Positions 7,747 through 16,373 of a stretch of 64,000 bases of DNA are shown here, piece by piece. The stretch is taken from the NCBI RefSeq assembly GCF_000373925.1, contig NZ_KB892731.1, forward strand, positions 33,532 through 97,531. Reading direction: 5' to 3'. How positions within the stretch are numbered: the first letter of the stretch is position 1; every line of letters starts with the position of its first letter. The stretch is from Actinopolymorpha alba DSM 45243. GTDB taxonomy: Bacteria; Actinomycetota; Actinomycetes; Propionibacteriales; Actinopolymorphaceae. The notes beneath the pieces are model-generated. The model searched no databases. It was given only the letters and a program-made list of their open reading frames with translations, and was not told the DNA's origin. Made by a program: the position numbers and the translations under genes.

Positions 7747-7872
7747 ATTTCGTTCACCTCGTTGACGCGTCACGAATCGATTAAGTTCTTCCCATCGCAC
7801 CGCGGCTATTTTCGCCACCACTAACATTGCCGGTGGAAATCGCAGAGTTTGTACGCGTATCACGGGGACAGG

Positions 7873-8943
7873 ATGCGGTCGCTCGGACCCATGGCAGATG
7901 GTCTTGATTCTGCCGAGACCGGTTGGCCCGCGGTCTCGGTGGTCATGGCCATTCGCGACGACGAGCGCCATCTCCGGCACAGCGTCAACCACATCTTGGC
8001 GCAGGACTACCCCGGCAGCCTTGAAGTGATACTCGCGCTCAGCCCTGCCAGAGATCGAACATCGGAGATCGCCCGCGCCGCGGCTCAGCGCGACCCGCGG
8101 ATGAGGGTCGTGGAGAATCCCGCCGGAACGACGCCGAGCGGGCTCAACGTGGCGATAGCGCACGCCAGCCACGACATCATCGTCCGCGTCGACGGTCGCG
8201 GCCTGCTCGACCCCGGCTATATCCGCCGGGCGGTAGAGATTCTCGAAGAAACCGGAGCCGACAATGTTGGCGGCGCCTGCATACCGCACGACGAAACAGC
8301 GTTCGGTGAGGCGCTTTCGCGGGCGATGATTCACCCACTCGGTAACGGCCGGAAGAATGGCAGATTCCACCCGAACGGCCGGCCGGGACCAGTCGACACG
8401 GTCTACCTCGGCGTCCTTCGTCGACAGATTCTCGACCAACTCGGGGGATACAACGAAACCCTTCCCCGGGCACAGGACTGGGAGCTCAACTACCGCATCC
8501 GCCGGGCTGGCGGCACGGTGTGGTACGACCCGGACCTCCACGTGGTCTACCGTTCCCAGCCCACCATGGCCTCGCTGATCCAGCAGTTCTATCTCAACGG
8601 CCGGTCGAGGCGCCTGGTCGCTCGCCTTCACCGCGGGACGCTCAACCTGCGTTACCTCGCCCCACCCCTCGCCGTGATCGCCTGCGTGCTCGGGATTCTT
8701 GTCAGTCTGGCCAGCGCGGTCGCGTTCCCTGAACTCGCTGCCACGGCCGCCGCCGTACCAACGACGTACGTCCTGGGTGTGGTGCTCGCCTCCGTCACCG
8801 CCGGGCGTGGGCTCTCTCCGCGAGCGCGGCTGTGGCTGCCGGTCGTGATGATCGCCATGCACATGTCGTGGGGGGTCGGGTTCCTCGCCAAGCCCACACC
8901 GGCCAGAACCCCCCTGTTACTCGCTCAGAGCTCTCAACGCTGA
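7873..8943 (+). CDS. GT2 glycosyltransferase, ExoA-like
   Basis: About 356 residues. The N-terminal GT-A domain begins [22 protein letters not shown], with the nucleotide-sugar Asp motif at [16 protein letters not shown] and the acceptor-site region [16 protein letters not shown]. Three hydrophobic segments at the C-terminus (about residues 255-345) anchor it in the membrane, as in succinoglycan ExoA relatives. It likely adds a sugar to a lipid-linked repeat unit on the cytoplasmic face. The start is chosen at ATG 7873, behind GGGGA; TTG 7849 and ATG 7891 are alternatives. Its last 10 bases overlap the convergent gmd gene. Confidence 0.85.
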   Translation: MRSLGPMADGLDSAETGWPAVSVVMAIRDDERHLRHSVNHILAQDYPGSLEVILALSPARDRTSEIARAAAQRDPRMRVVENPAGTTPSGLNVAIAHASHDIIVRVDGRGLLDPGYIRRAVEILEETGADNVGGACIPHDETAFGEALSRAMIHPLGNGRKNGRFHPNGRPGPVDTVYLGVLRRQILDQLGGYNETLPRAQDWELNYRIRRAGGTVWYDPDLHVVYRSQPTMASLIQQFYLNGRSRRLVARLHRGTLNLRYLAPPLAVIACVLGILVSLASAVAFPELAATAAAVPTTYVLGVVLASVTAGRGLSPRARLWLPVVMIAMHMSWGVGFLAKPTPARTPLLLAQSSQR

Positions 8944-9923
8944 GGAGAGAGCTTCCGCTCGATCTCGAGATCGGCGGTCACCATCATCTCCACCAGCCCG
9001 CGAAATTCCACCTGCGGTTTCCAGCCGAGTTTATCCCGCGCACAGGTGGCATCGCCGATCAGGAGATCGACCTCCGCCGGGCGGAAGAAGCGGGGATTCT
9101 GGACGACGTACGGGGTCCAGTCGTTGACACCGACCCGGGCGAAGGCCACGTCGAGCAGGTCCCGGATCGAATGCGTCTCGCCGGTCGCGATGACGAAGTC
9201 GCCCGGCTCGTCCTGCTGAAGCATCAGCCACATCGCTTCCACATAGTCGCCCGCGAATCCCCAGTCGCGGCGGGCATCGAGATTGCCCAGCTCGATCTTC
9301 TCCTGCAGCCCGAGCGCGATCCGTGCCACACCGCGAGTGACCTTGCGGGTGACGAACTCATAGCCACGCCGGGGCGACTCATGGTTGAACAGGATGCCCG
9401 AGCAGGCGAAGGCGCCGTACGACTCGCGGTAGTTGACGGTCATGTAATGGCCGAACGTCTTGGCGACGCCGTACGGCGAACGGGGATGGAAGGCCGTGGC
9501 CTCCCGCTGGGGAGTTTCCCGGACCTTGCCGAACATCTCCGAACTCGATGCCTGATAGAAACGGACTCTGGACATGTCGTTCTGCGTGTGGATCCGGATC
9601 GCTTCCAGGACACGCAGAACCCCCATGCCGGTGATCTCTCCGGTGAGTTCGGCCAGCTTCCATGACAGCCCGACGAAACTGATCGCGCCAAGGTTGTAGA
9701 CCTCGTCGGGCTGGGCGATCTCCATCGCGCTGATCAACGAAGAAAGGTCACGCAGGTCACCTTCGAGAAGCTGGATTGACGGGATGGCCGCCTCGACGAT
9801 GGGGGCCTTGGGGTTGTTCTGACCCCGCAACATGCCGAAGACCTCATAGCCTTTGGCGGCGAGGAGTTCGCCGAGGTAGAGACCGTCCTGACCGGTGATG
9901 CCGGTGATGAGAGCGCGCGGCAC
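8934..9923 (-). CDS. gmd: GDP-mannose 4,6-dehydratase
   Basis: The 329-residue product is an extended short-chain dehydrogenase. The NAD(P)-binding motif TGITGQDG is at residues 7-14, the conserved ASSSEMFG near 125-132 and the catalytic YGVAK at 151-155. The insert [15 protein letters not shown] and the later [15 protein letters not shown] are characteristic of Gmd. It converts GDP-D-mannose to GDP-4-keto-6-deoxymannose, the precursor of GDP-fucose, GDP-rhamnose or related sugars. No GMER/fucose synthase is seen in the window, so the final sugar is not determined. It is transcribed divergently from the GT4 gene at 10189. Confidence 0.93.
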   Translation of the reverse strand: MPRALITGITGQDGLYLGELLAAKGYEVFGMLRGQNNPKAPIVEAAIPSIQLLEGDLRDLSSLISAMEIAQPDEVYNLGAISFVGLSWKLAELTGEITGMGVLRVLEAIRIHTQNDMSRVRFYQASSSEMFGKVRETPQREATAFHPRSPYGVAKTFGHYMTVNYRESYGAFACSGILFNHESPRRGYEFVTRKVTRGVARIALGLQEKIELGNLDARRDWGFAGDYVEAMWLMLQQDEPGDFVIATGETHSIRDLLDVAFARVGVNDWTPYVVQNPRFFRPAEVDLLIGDATCARDKLGWKPQVEFRGLVEMMVTADLEIERKLSPQR

Positions 9924-10047
9924 CTGACCCCCACTTTCGCTCGACCGGCAGTAGCGACCTCAGCCTATGGTCACGCAGCCGAGAATTATCCCAATCTGGT
10001 AGGACACGATCCGGACGGCCACGCTAAACCAATATCGCATCACGATC

Positions 10048-10069
10048 GAACGTCCGTTCCGTAACGGAA
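10048..10069. promoter_or_regulatory. overlapping inverted repeats in divergent gmd/GT4 intergenic region
   Basis: The 265-bp gap between divergent starts at 9923 and 10189 holds GAACG-TC-CGTTC (10048-10059) and, overlapping it, TTCCGT-A-ACGGAA (10057-10069). Such nested short dyads could be a regulator site controlling both transcripts. No regulator gene sits in the cluster, so this is a weak call. Confidence 0.35.
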
Positions 10070-10188
10070 GTATGAACCCACACGAATTCGACCAGTCGCG
10101 TCTTCGGTGCATAGCTAGCGTCAAATCCTCGAAAGCGGGTGGACAGACTCGAAAGCGGCGAGTGGACCAGGGAGAGGACGAGGCAAGC

Positions 10189-11388
10189 GTGAAAGTTCTC
10201 GTGGTCACTGCTCGCGCGCCAGCCCTGCACGGTAAAGGCGATCAGGTGCGGGTGGCACAGCTCCTCCCGTCGCTGTGCACGGCACACGAGGTCACCGTCC
10301 TCTATCCCATCGAACGCCGCTCGACTGGCTCCGGCGTACCTGCTCGGGATGAGCCCGAGGGGTGGTCGGCCATTCCGGTGCAGCTGTCGGCGTTCGAACG
10401 AATGAATGGCGCCCTCGCCAGCTGGCTGAAGGGGCATCCCGCCCAGGCCGGGTGGTGCGCACCCCGGCGCTTTCGCGCGGCCGTTGGTCGAGCGGCGGAT
10501 TCGTACGATCTCCTTGTCTTCATCACCACTCGGTGCTTCGTCGAGCTACCCGGCCGGCCGTTCGTGATCGACCATGTTGACGCGCTCAGCCTCAACGCGC
10601 GACGGCGCGGGAAGGCGGCGCAAGGCTTCCTTGCCCGGACCTTCTGGAGGCGCGAGAGCAGACGCCTCGCGCGTTGGGAGGACGTTATCGCGCGTCGTGC
10701 GGGCGCTCAGCTGGTCACCTCCGCGGCGGACGCGGCCGCACTCCCGACGTCGCCGGACCCGGTCGTCGTTCCCATCGGTGTCGACGCAGATGCCTTGGAC
10801 GCGCCGCTCTCTTCCGGACCGCGAGACATCGACGTCATCTTCACCGGCAACATGCGGTATCCCGCCAACCGCGATGCGGCGTGTTGGCTCATCAACGCGA
10901 TCGCGCCAGTCGTACGCGCAGGATATCCGGATCTCAGGATCGTCATCGCGGGAAGAGCGGCCAACTCCCTGCCTCGCGCCGACGGAATCGAGATCGCCAG
11001 CGACGTCCCGAGTCTCATGCCGTTTCTCCAGCGGGCCAAGATCGCGGTGGCGCCCCTGCGAATCGGAACCGGCGTACCCATCAAGGTTCTCGAGGCCGCG
11101 AGTGCCGGCGCCGCAGTGGTGATGACGCCGGAAGCCAATGCGGGCCTTGGGTTCAACGACCGTTCAGTCGTCGTCGCACAGACGTCCACCGCCTTCGCCG
11201 CGGAGATCGTGCGGCTCCTCCATTCGCCCGAGCGCCGGCAGAAACTCGTCGAGTCAAGCCGTCAGGAGCTCCGGGGCTTTGATCTGCGACGCGTCGCCAA
11301 GACCTACCTCGCCGCCCTTGATCGCGGAGTTTCGTCGCGGTCGTATTCGACCCAGGTCAGCACTCCTGATCAAGCGAATAGAACATGA
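10189..11388 (+). CDS. GT4-family glycosyltransferase
   Basis: About 399 residues from GTG 10189, which follows GAGG at normal spacing and starts exactly at the first beta-strand (VKVLVVTARAPALHGKGDQVR). The C-terminal GT-B domain shows IDVIFTGNMRYPANRDAACWLI, LRIVIAGRAA and the EAASAGAAVVMTPEANAGLGF loop, where the glycosyltransferase 1 family binds the nucleotide sugar. This resembles the sugar transferases annotated with PEP-CTERM/exopolysaccharide systems. It lies inside the polysaccharide cluster, upstream of the priming transferase gene. Confidence 0.85.
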   Translation: MKVLVVTARAPALHGKGDQVRVAQLLPSLCTAHEVTVLYPIERRSTGSGVPARDEPEGWSAIPVQLSAFERMNGALASWLKGHPAQAGWCAPRRFRAAVGRAADSYDLLVFITTRCFVELPGRPFVIDHVDALSLNARRRGKAAQGFLARTFWRRESRRLARWEDVIARRAGAQLVTSAADAAALPTSPDPVVVPIGVDADALDAPLSSGPRDIDVIFTGNMRYPANRDAACWLINAIAPVVRAGYPDLRIVIAGRAANSLPRADGIEIASDVPSLMPFLQRAKIAVAPLRIGTGVPIKVLEAASAGAAVVMTPEANAGLGFNDRSVVVAQTSTAFAAEIVRLLHSPERRQKLVESSRQELRGFDLRRVAKTYLAALDRGVSSRSYSTQVSTPDQANRT

Positions 11389-11487
11389 TCAGAGAAGCAG
11401 GAATCACAACAAGATAACCTTGCGACGATTTATCCAGGGGCTGGCGGGTTATCAATAGCATCGACCCGAATCCATCTCGGGGGAAAT

Positions 11488-12606
11488 ATGGGGGGTACGA
11501 TGCCGCTCTCGACCGGCACGCCCGAAGAAGGCGCCACGACCGGACGGCAAGCTTCTCTTGACGGTTGGATACGCACTCTTCCCGCCACCTCCGCCAGTAG
11601 ATCCGCTGATGCGACGGCTGCCGTGCTGGACGTCCACGCGATCCCGGCACCCGCCACGCCACGAGATCTCCAGCCACCAGCGCAGCGTTCGCGCCCGCGG
11701 CCAGCGCAGGGTCCGAGTGCGATCGTGTTGGAGGGCATGGCCCGCACTGATCACATCACGGACCGGCTCGACGACGAACTCGACATCGTCGCGCGATTCC
11801 CCGTACCCCCAGACGTCGTGGGGCTGAAGGCAACCCTGGCGAATCTTCGCCCAAGGCTTCTGCTGGTGAAGTCCTCCTTGGATGCCGTTGACTACTGGCT
11901 GTTGACGCTGTGCCAGGCCCATCGTGTGCAGGTCCTCGTGCTGGCGCGCGCCGCCTACGGTCTGCTTGGTTCCACCTCCGTGCACCGGTTCGGTGGTCTG
12001 CCCTGGTTGCGTCTGCGCCTTCCAGGCCGTGATCGGCTCGGCGCGCTCCTGAAACGCTGTGTTGACGTGCTCCTCGTGCTACTGAGCGCGCCGTTCCTGC
12101 TGCCCCTCATGTTGGTGATCGCGGCGATCCTTTGTCATGACGGTCCGCCGTTCTATATCCAGCAACGAGTGGGCGAGGGCGGACGTGCGTTCCGGCTGGT
12201 GAAGTTCCGTACGATGCGGGTGGACGCGGAGGCGCACACCGGTCCGGTGCTGGCGATCGCCGACGACCCGCGCACCACCCGGGTGGGCCGGATCCTTCGC
12301 CGCCTCCGTATCGACGAGTTGCCACAACTGTGGAATGTTCTGCGCGGGGACATGAGCCTGGTCGGTCCGCGGCCGGAACGCCCGGAGTTCATCGAGCATT
12401 TCCGGCGCCTGCCACACTACGATCTTCGTCATCTCATCCGCCCCGGGCTCACCGGCATCGCACAGTTGACGGGCGGCTATGGCGCGACGGTCGAAGAGAA
12501 GCTTCGCTGTGACCTGCTGTACGTAAGCTGCCGCTCGCTGCGGCTCGACCTCAGGCTCCTCGCCCTCACGATCAGGGACCTCCTGCGGGGCTTTCCTCGT
12601 GGATGA
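11488..12606 (+). CDS. undecaprenyl-phosphate sugar phosphotransferase (priming transferase)
   Basis: The 372-residue product has a bacterial sugar transferase domain (PF02397 type) from about residue 190. A single hydrophobic helix (VLLVLLSAPFLLPLMLVIA) is followed by FYIQQRVGEGGRAFRLVKFRTM, RIDELPQLWNVLRGDMSLVGPRPERPEF and RPGLTGIAQLTGGYG, which carry the catalytic Asp-Glu and Arg residues. It transfers a sugar-1-phosphate to undecaprenyl phosphate to start repeat-unit synthesis. Unlike WbaP/WcaJ, the N-terminal 185 residues contain no obvious transmembrane helices and are Pro/Ala/Arg-rich at first. The ATG start has GGGGG four bases upstream. The stop overlaps the flippase start. Confidence 0.92.
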   Translation: MGGTMPLSTGTPEEGATTGRQASLDGWIRTLPATSASRSADATAAVLDVHAIPAPATPRDLQPPAQRSRPRPAQGPSAIVLEGMARTDHITDRLDDELDIVARFPVPPDVVGLKATLANLRPRLLLVKSSLDAVDYWLLTLCQAHRVQVLVLARAAYGLLGSTSVHRFGGLPWLRLRLPGRDRLGALLKRCVDVLLVLLSAPFLLPLMLVIAAILCHDGPPFYIQQRVGEGGRAFRLVKFRTMRVDAEAHTGPVLAIADDPRTTRVGRILRRLRIDELPQLWNVLRGDMSLVGPRPERPEFIEHFRRLPHYDLRHLIRPGLTGIAQLTGGYGATVEEKLRCDLLYVSCRSLRLDLRLLALTIRDLLRGFPRG

Positions 12607-14176
12607 CCCGTCGGAGCCATGGGTACGTCGGGTAGCGCGAAACGGTGCAGCGCTGCTGATGGCTCGCGTCACCTCCACGCTCGCTGGCACCGTGACGCTT
12701 CCGGTGCTCTACAGCCACCTGGAGCAACGCGAGTTCGGTGTGTGGGTGCTCCTCAGCGGCCTGGTCACTTTGATCGCGTACGCCGACATGGGGCTCGGCT
12801 CCGCGCAAACTCGCGAGGTCGCCCGCGCGGTGGCGAGCGAGGAACCGCGGGCGGCCCGTGGCGTCCTCGCGGTCGGCATCCTGTGGGCCGCCTGCCTTTG
12901 CGCCCTGGCGTTCCTCGCGGTGCCGGCGTGCTGGCCCTGGCTGGCGGGGATTCTGCGCCTGGGGGACCTGGCCTCGCCTGCCCTCAACGCCGTTCTCGTC
13001 CTCCTGGTGGGGTTCACGATCGCCAGCATCACCGCGCCATGGCGGGCGGTATTGGAGGGGACCCAGCGATACCTGCCGGTCGCCTGGGCCGACGGGTGCG
13101 CCGCCATGCTGAGCGCCCTGCTGTCGATCACCGTGGTGCTCTGGGGCGGCGGCCTGGTGGCACTGGCCATGTGTGTCGTCACTGCCAACGCGGCCCGGGC
13201 CTTCGCCCTCGTCGCGGTCGCGCGTGCGCACGCTCCCTGGTTGACGCCACGCGTTCGCGGGCTCCGGCGAACCGATGTCAAGGTCGCGTTGCGCTACGGT
13301 CTGCCCGTCCAGTTGACCAACGCCTCAGCGGCGGCGCTCTTCGAGACCGACCGGTTGTTGCTGGCCGGATTCGTGGGCCCCACCGCCGTGGCTGGTTTCG
13401 AGCCCGGCAGCAAGCTGGCGCACCTGCTCCGGCTCCCGCCCGCGCTGATCATGACCGCCATGTTTCCCCAGGCGGCCACGACCGCGGCCGCCCACGAACC
13501 CGCGCGCCTGAACCGGCTCTACCTCACGTTGACGAGGTACGTCGCGGTGTTCGCCGCTGTCGCCTTGGCGGCGATGGTCGTGGCGGCCGATCCGCTGATC
13601 CGCCTGTGGCTCGGCACCTCCGTACCGCTGGCCGTCATGACGCTGGTGACCTTGAGCATCGGCAACGCATTCCATGTCACCGCTGTCGCGGCGGCGATCG
13701 TCACCCGAGCCGAGGGGCAGCCCGCCCGCGAGACGAGGTACGCCGTCGTGGCGGCCGCACTCAATCTCGCCCTCACGATCCCGCTCATCGCCCTCCTTGG
13801 CCCCGTGGGCGCTCCGCTGTCGACCGCGGTCGCGATCTCGACGGCGACGGGCTACTTCTTCCTTCACTTCCACCGGAGTTCGAAACGCCGCATCCTGCCA
13901 CTGCTGCGGGTGCTCTGGCCGCCGGCCCTGGCGGCGGCCGCCGCGGGTTTCCTCGTCTGGATGGCGACGCCGTATCTGCCCGACGGCGCCGGCCGGGGTG
14001 GAGCGGCGGTTGCCGTCATGTGCCGCGGAGGGCTCGTCGTCCTGCTCGCTGGCGCCTTCCTTCTGGCACTGAGGTACTTCAGCGCGGCAGATCGCGCGTG
14101 GGTACGCGCAGCCCTCTCCCGGCCGCGGCAGCGCCGGGCGGTCACTCCGGCCGCGCGGGAGGCATCGCATCGATGA
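12599..14176 (+). CDS. Wzx-like polysaccharide flippase (copy 1)
   Basis: The 525-residue, very hydrophobic product has about 12-14 transmembrane segments and the Wzx/MVF topology. Typical features are RNGAALLMARVTSTLAG near the N-terminus, ADMGLGSAQTREVAR, an acidic position in the seventh helix region (ALFETDRLLLAGFVGP) and FEPGSKLAHLLRLP. It probably flips lipid-linked repeat units across the membrane. GTG 12599 overlaps the preceding gene by 8 bases. A paralogue at 23205 shares many blocks, including GLGSAQTREVARAV and the PYLPDGAGR-like C-terminal loop. Confidence 0.88.
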   Translation: MDDPSEPWVRRVARNGAALLMARVTSTLAGTVTLPVLYSHLEQREFGVWVLLSGLVTLIAYADMGLGSAQTREVARAVASEEPRAARGVLAVGILWAACLCALAFLAVPACWPWLAGILRLGDLASPALNAVLVLLVGFTIASITAPWRAVLEGTQRYLPVAWADGCAAMLSALLSITVVLWGGGLVALAMCVVTANAARAFALVAVARAHAPWLTPRVRGLRRTDVKVALRYGLPVQLTNASAAALFETDRLLLAGFVGPTAVAGFEPGSKLAHLLRLPPALIMTAMFPQAATTAAAHEPARLNRLYLTLTRYVAVFAAVALAAMVVAADPLIRLWLGTSVPLAVMTLVTLSIGNAFHVTAVAAAIVTRAEGQPARETRYAVVAAALNLALTIPLIALLGPVGAPLSTAVAISTATGYFFLHFHRSSKRRILPLLRVLWPPALAAAAAGFLVWMATPYLPDGAGRGGAAVAVMCRGGLVVLLAGAFLLALRYFSAADRAWVRAALSRPRQRRAVTPAAREASHR

Positions 14177-14218
14177 CCCGCCGTTCGACCTTCATCCTTG
14201 CCACGCAGGAGCCGCCGC

Positions 14219-15181
14219 ATGACCAGACCTGAGGTCTCCATCCTCCTGGTGAGCTGGAACACCCTCGCCGAGACGCGTAGGTGCCTTTCCTCGTTGGAGT
14301 TCGCTGTCAACGACGGCTTGCGGTACGAAGTCATCGCGGTCGACAACGGATCGCGGGACGGATCCGCCGACCTGCTGGCATCCTGGCCGGACCTGCGCCT
14401 CATCCGCAACCAGACCAACGTGGGCCACTCGGCGGCCATCAACCAGGCCTACGCGCGCTCAACCGGTGAGCTGATCCTGCTGCTCAACAGCGACATAACC
14501 TTCCACCCTGGATCACTCACGGCGCTTGTCAGCTTCCTCCGCACCCGGCCAGAGGCCGCAGGAGTCGCTCCGCGCTTCCACTACCGCGATTCCGCCAAGC
14601 AGCACTACTACCGGCTTCTGACGTACCGAAGGGCACTGGCGCTGACACCTCTGCGGAGGCTGCGAACCTTCCGCCGCGCCTACCAGGAGTACGCCATGCA
14701 GGGCGACGACTTCTCCGATCCGCGTCTGGTGGAGATGCCTTCGGCCGCCTGCCTCCTCCTGCGGCGCACGGTCCTCGACAGGGGGCAGATCTTCGATGAA
14801 CGCATTCCGCTTTACCACAACGACGTTCTTCTCGCGCATACACTCGCGTGCCAAGGTTTACGGCTGTGGATGACACCTGACAGCGTGGTCACCCACACTG
14901 TCAGCGCGTCCGCAAGACTGGTGGACGCACACACCCTCCTCCGCCTCGAACTCGGCGGACTCATCCGCTATCTCCAGATCACCCAGCCCCGCTACCGGGT
15001 GTGGCTGTTCCAGCTGGTGGCAGCCGTCAGCGAGGTGACCCGCCGGCAACTGCGCAGAGGGCCTCGTCTGCGGATCCCGGACCTGGTCGCCACGCTGCGA
15101 GGAGAGCTCCCTCGGCTCCCCGACGCTCCGCCAACACCGTCGAAGACCTCCGTTCCCGCACCGCTGGTGGAGAAACTGTGA
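14219..15181 (+). CDS. GT2 glycosyltransferase (tandem paralogue 1)
   Basis: The 320-residue GT-A enzyme begins VSILLVSWNTLAETRRCLSS, carries the donor-binding VDNGSRDGSADLL and the metal-binding LLLNSDITFHPGS, and ends with a basic region. Rhamnosyltransferase-type GT2 proteins such as WbbL look like this. The ATG follows AGGAG with 9-10 bases spacing. Its stop overlaps the next gene (GTGA), and the two proteins share long stretches, for example VNDGLRYE and LWMTP(D/E)SVVTH, so they arose by tandem duplication. Confidence 0.88.
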   Translation: MTRPEVSILLVSWNTLAETRRCLSSLEFAVNDGLRYEVIAVDNGSRDGSADLLASWPDLRLIRNQTNVGHSAAINQAYARSTGELILLLNSDITFHPGSLTALVSFLRTRPEAAGVAPRFHYRDSAKQHYYRLLTYRRALALTPLRRLRTFRRAYQEYAMQGDDFSDPRLVEMPSAACLLLRRTVLDRGQIFDERIPLYHNDVLLAHTLACQGLRLWMTPDSVVTHTVSASARLVDAHTLLRLELGGLIRYLQITQPRYRVWLFQLVAAVSEVTRRQLRRGPRLRIPDLVATLRGELPRLPDAPPTPSKTSVPAPLVEKL

Positions 15182-16197
15182 ACTCCTCTGGACGGTCAGC
15201 TCCCTGCGAGGTGTCGGTGCTCCTGGTGAGCTGGAACACATGTGTGGAGACGCGCCGCTGCCTCGCCTCGCTGGACACCGCTGTCAATGACGGCCTGCGC
15301 TACGAGCTCATCGCGGTCGACAACGACTCCCAGGACGGCTCCGTCGACCTCCTGGAGTCTTGGCCGGGCCTGCGCCTCATCCGCAACTCTGCGAACGTCG
15401 GCTACGCCGCCGCCGTCAACCGGGCATACCAGCAGGCACGAGGAGAGTTCATCCTGCTCCTCAACAGCGATATCTGCTTCCAGCCTGGCGCCCTCAGCGC
15501 ACTGGTCGCGTTCCTGCGCGAACACGGCGACGCCGCTGGCGTCGTGCCTCTCTATCTCGAGAACGGCCTCGCCGGAGCGCTTGGCCATCATTACTGCGAC
15601 CTGCTTGATCTCAGAAGTGCACTGGCCCTGAATCCCCTCCTTGGCAGGCTTCCGGGATTCCGCAGCGCACTGAAGCAGCACACGATGCACGGCGTCGACT
15701 TCTCGCGCCCGCGGCCCGTGCCCCGGCCCGCCGCGGCCTGCCTCCTTCTGCGCCGACGCCTTCTTGGCGAACACCAGATCTTTGACGAGCGCCTGCCGCT
15801 GTTCTGTAACGACGCTCTCCTCGCCCAGCAACTCGCCAGCCAGGGACATCGGCTCTGGATGACGCCAGAGAGTGTGGTCACCCATCTTTTCGGAGCCTCC
15901 ACCCGGCTTCTCGATCCGACCGCACGCAGCCGGCATCACATCGGCAGCTTCGTCCGGTATCTACGCCTCACCGAGCCTCGACGGAGTCTCGTGATCTATC
16001 AGTCGGTAGTTCTGGCCGATCGTTTGATCCGCCGACTCTTCCGGCTACCCGGCCACCTGCCAGTACGGGACCTGATCGCGGCGGTCCGCGGTGATCTCGG
16101 GCCGCTTCCGCTCGCCGCACCGGCCATCCGAGAGAAAGATCAGAATTCGGAGAGCACTGAGAACACTGATCATCAATTCCGTGTCACGAATCGATGA
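15178..16197 (+). CDS. GT2 glycosyltransferase (tandem paralogue 2)
   Basis: The 339-residue product from GTG 15178 (GGAG 10 bases upstream, GTGA overlap with the previous stop) has the same plan as its neighbour: VSVLLVSWNTCVETRRCLAS, VDNDSQDGSVDLLESW, LLLNSDICFQPGA and FDERLPLFCNDALLAQQLASQG. Differences concentrate in the middle acceptor-side region, which fits divergence toward a different acceptor. It probably adds the next residue of the same repeat unit. Confidence 0.88.
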   Translation: MNSSGRSAPCEVSVLLVSWNTCVETRRCLASLDTAVNDGLRYELIAVDNDSQDGSVDLLESWPGLRLIRNSANVGYAAAVNRAYQQARGEFILLLNSDICFQPGALSALVAFLREHGDAAGVVPLYLENGLAGALGHHYCDLLDLRSALALNPLLGRLPGFRSALKQHTMHGVDFSRPRPVPRPAAACLLLRRRLLGEHQIFDERLPLFCNDALLAQQLASQGHRLWMTPESVVTHLFGASTRLLDPTARSRHHIGSFVRYLRLTEPRRSLVIYQSVVLADRLIRRLFRLPGHLPVRDLIAAVRGDLGPLPLAAPAIREKDQNSESTENTDHQFRVTNR

Positions 16198-16373
16198 AGG
16201 CGTGTGCGATTACCTGATTCTCACCATTTGCCCCGATAGCATCGCAGCCTAGATAACCAGCTTTCTTGCTACCCACTCGCCGCGCCCCCGCGGGCCGGAT
16301 AGCGATCTTCACCGGACGCGCTGAAGCCGTGCGGTGACCGGCTGCGCCACGTCGAGTTGGAAGGCCAGACACG

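Noticed and set aside
6451-8862. 803-codon open frame on the minus strand
   Set aside because: It is antisense to the GT20 and ExoA-like genes; the residue composition (Arg/Gly/Val/Asp-rich, no hydrophobic pattern or motif) is that of a GC-rich shadow frame.
12619-14232. 537-codon open frame on the plus strand
   Set aside because: Out of frame with the flippase gene; Arg/Gly/Pro-rich without any fold-like pattern, while the 12599 frame has a clear membrane protein.
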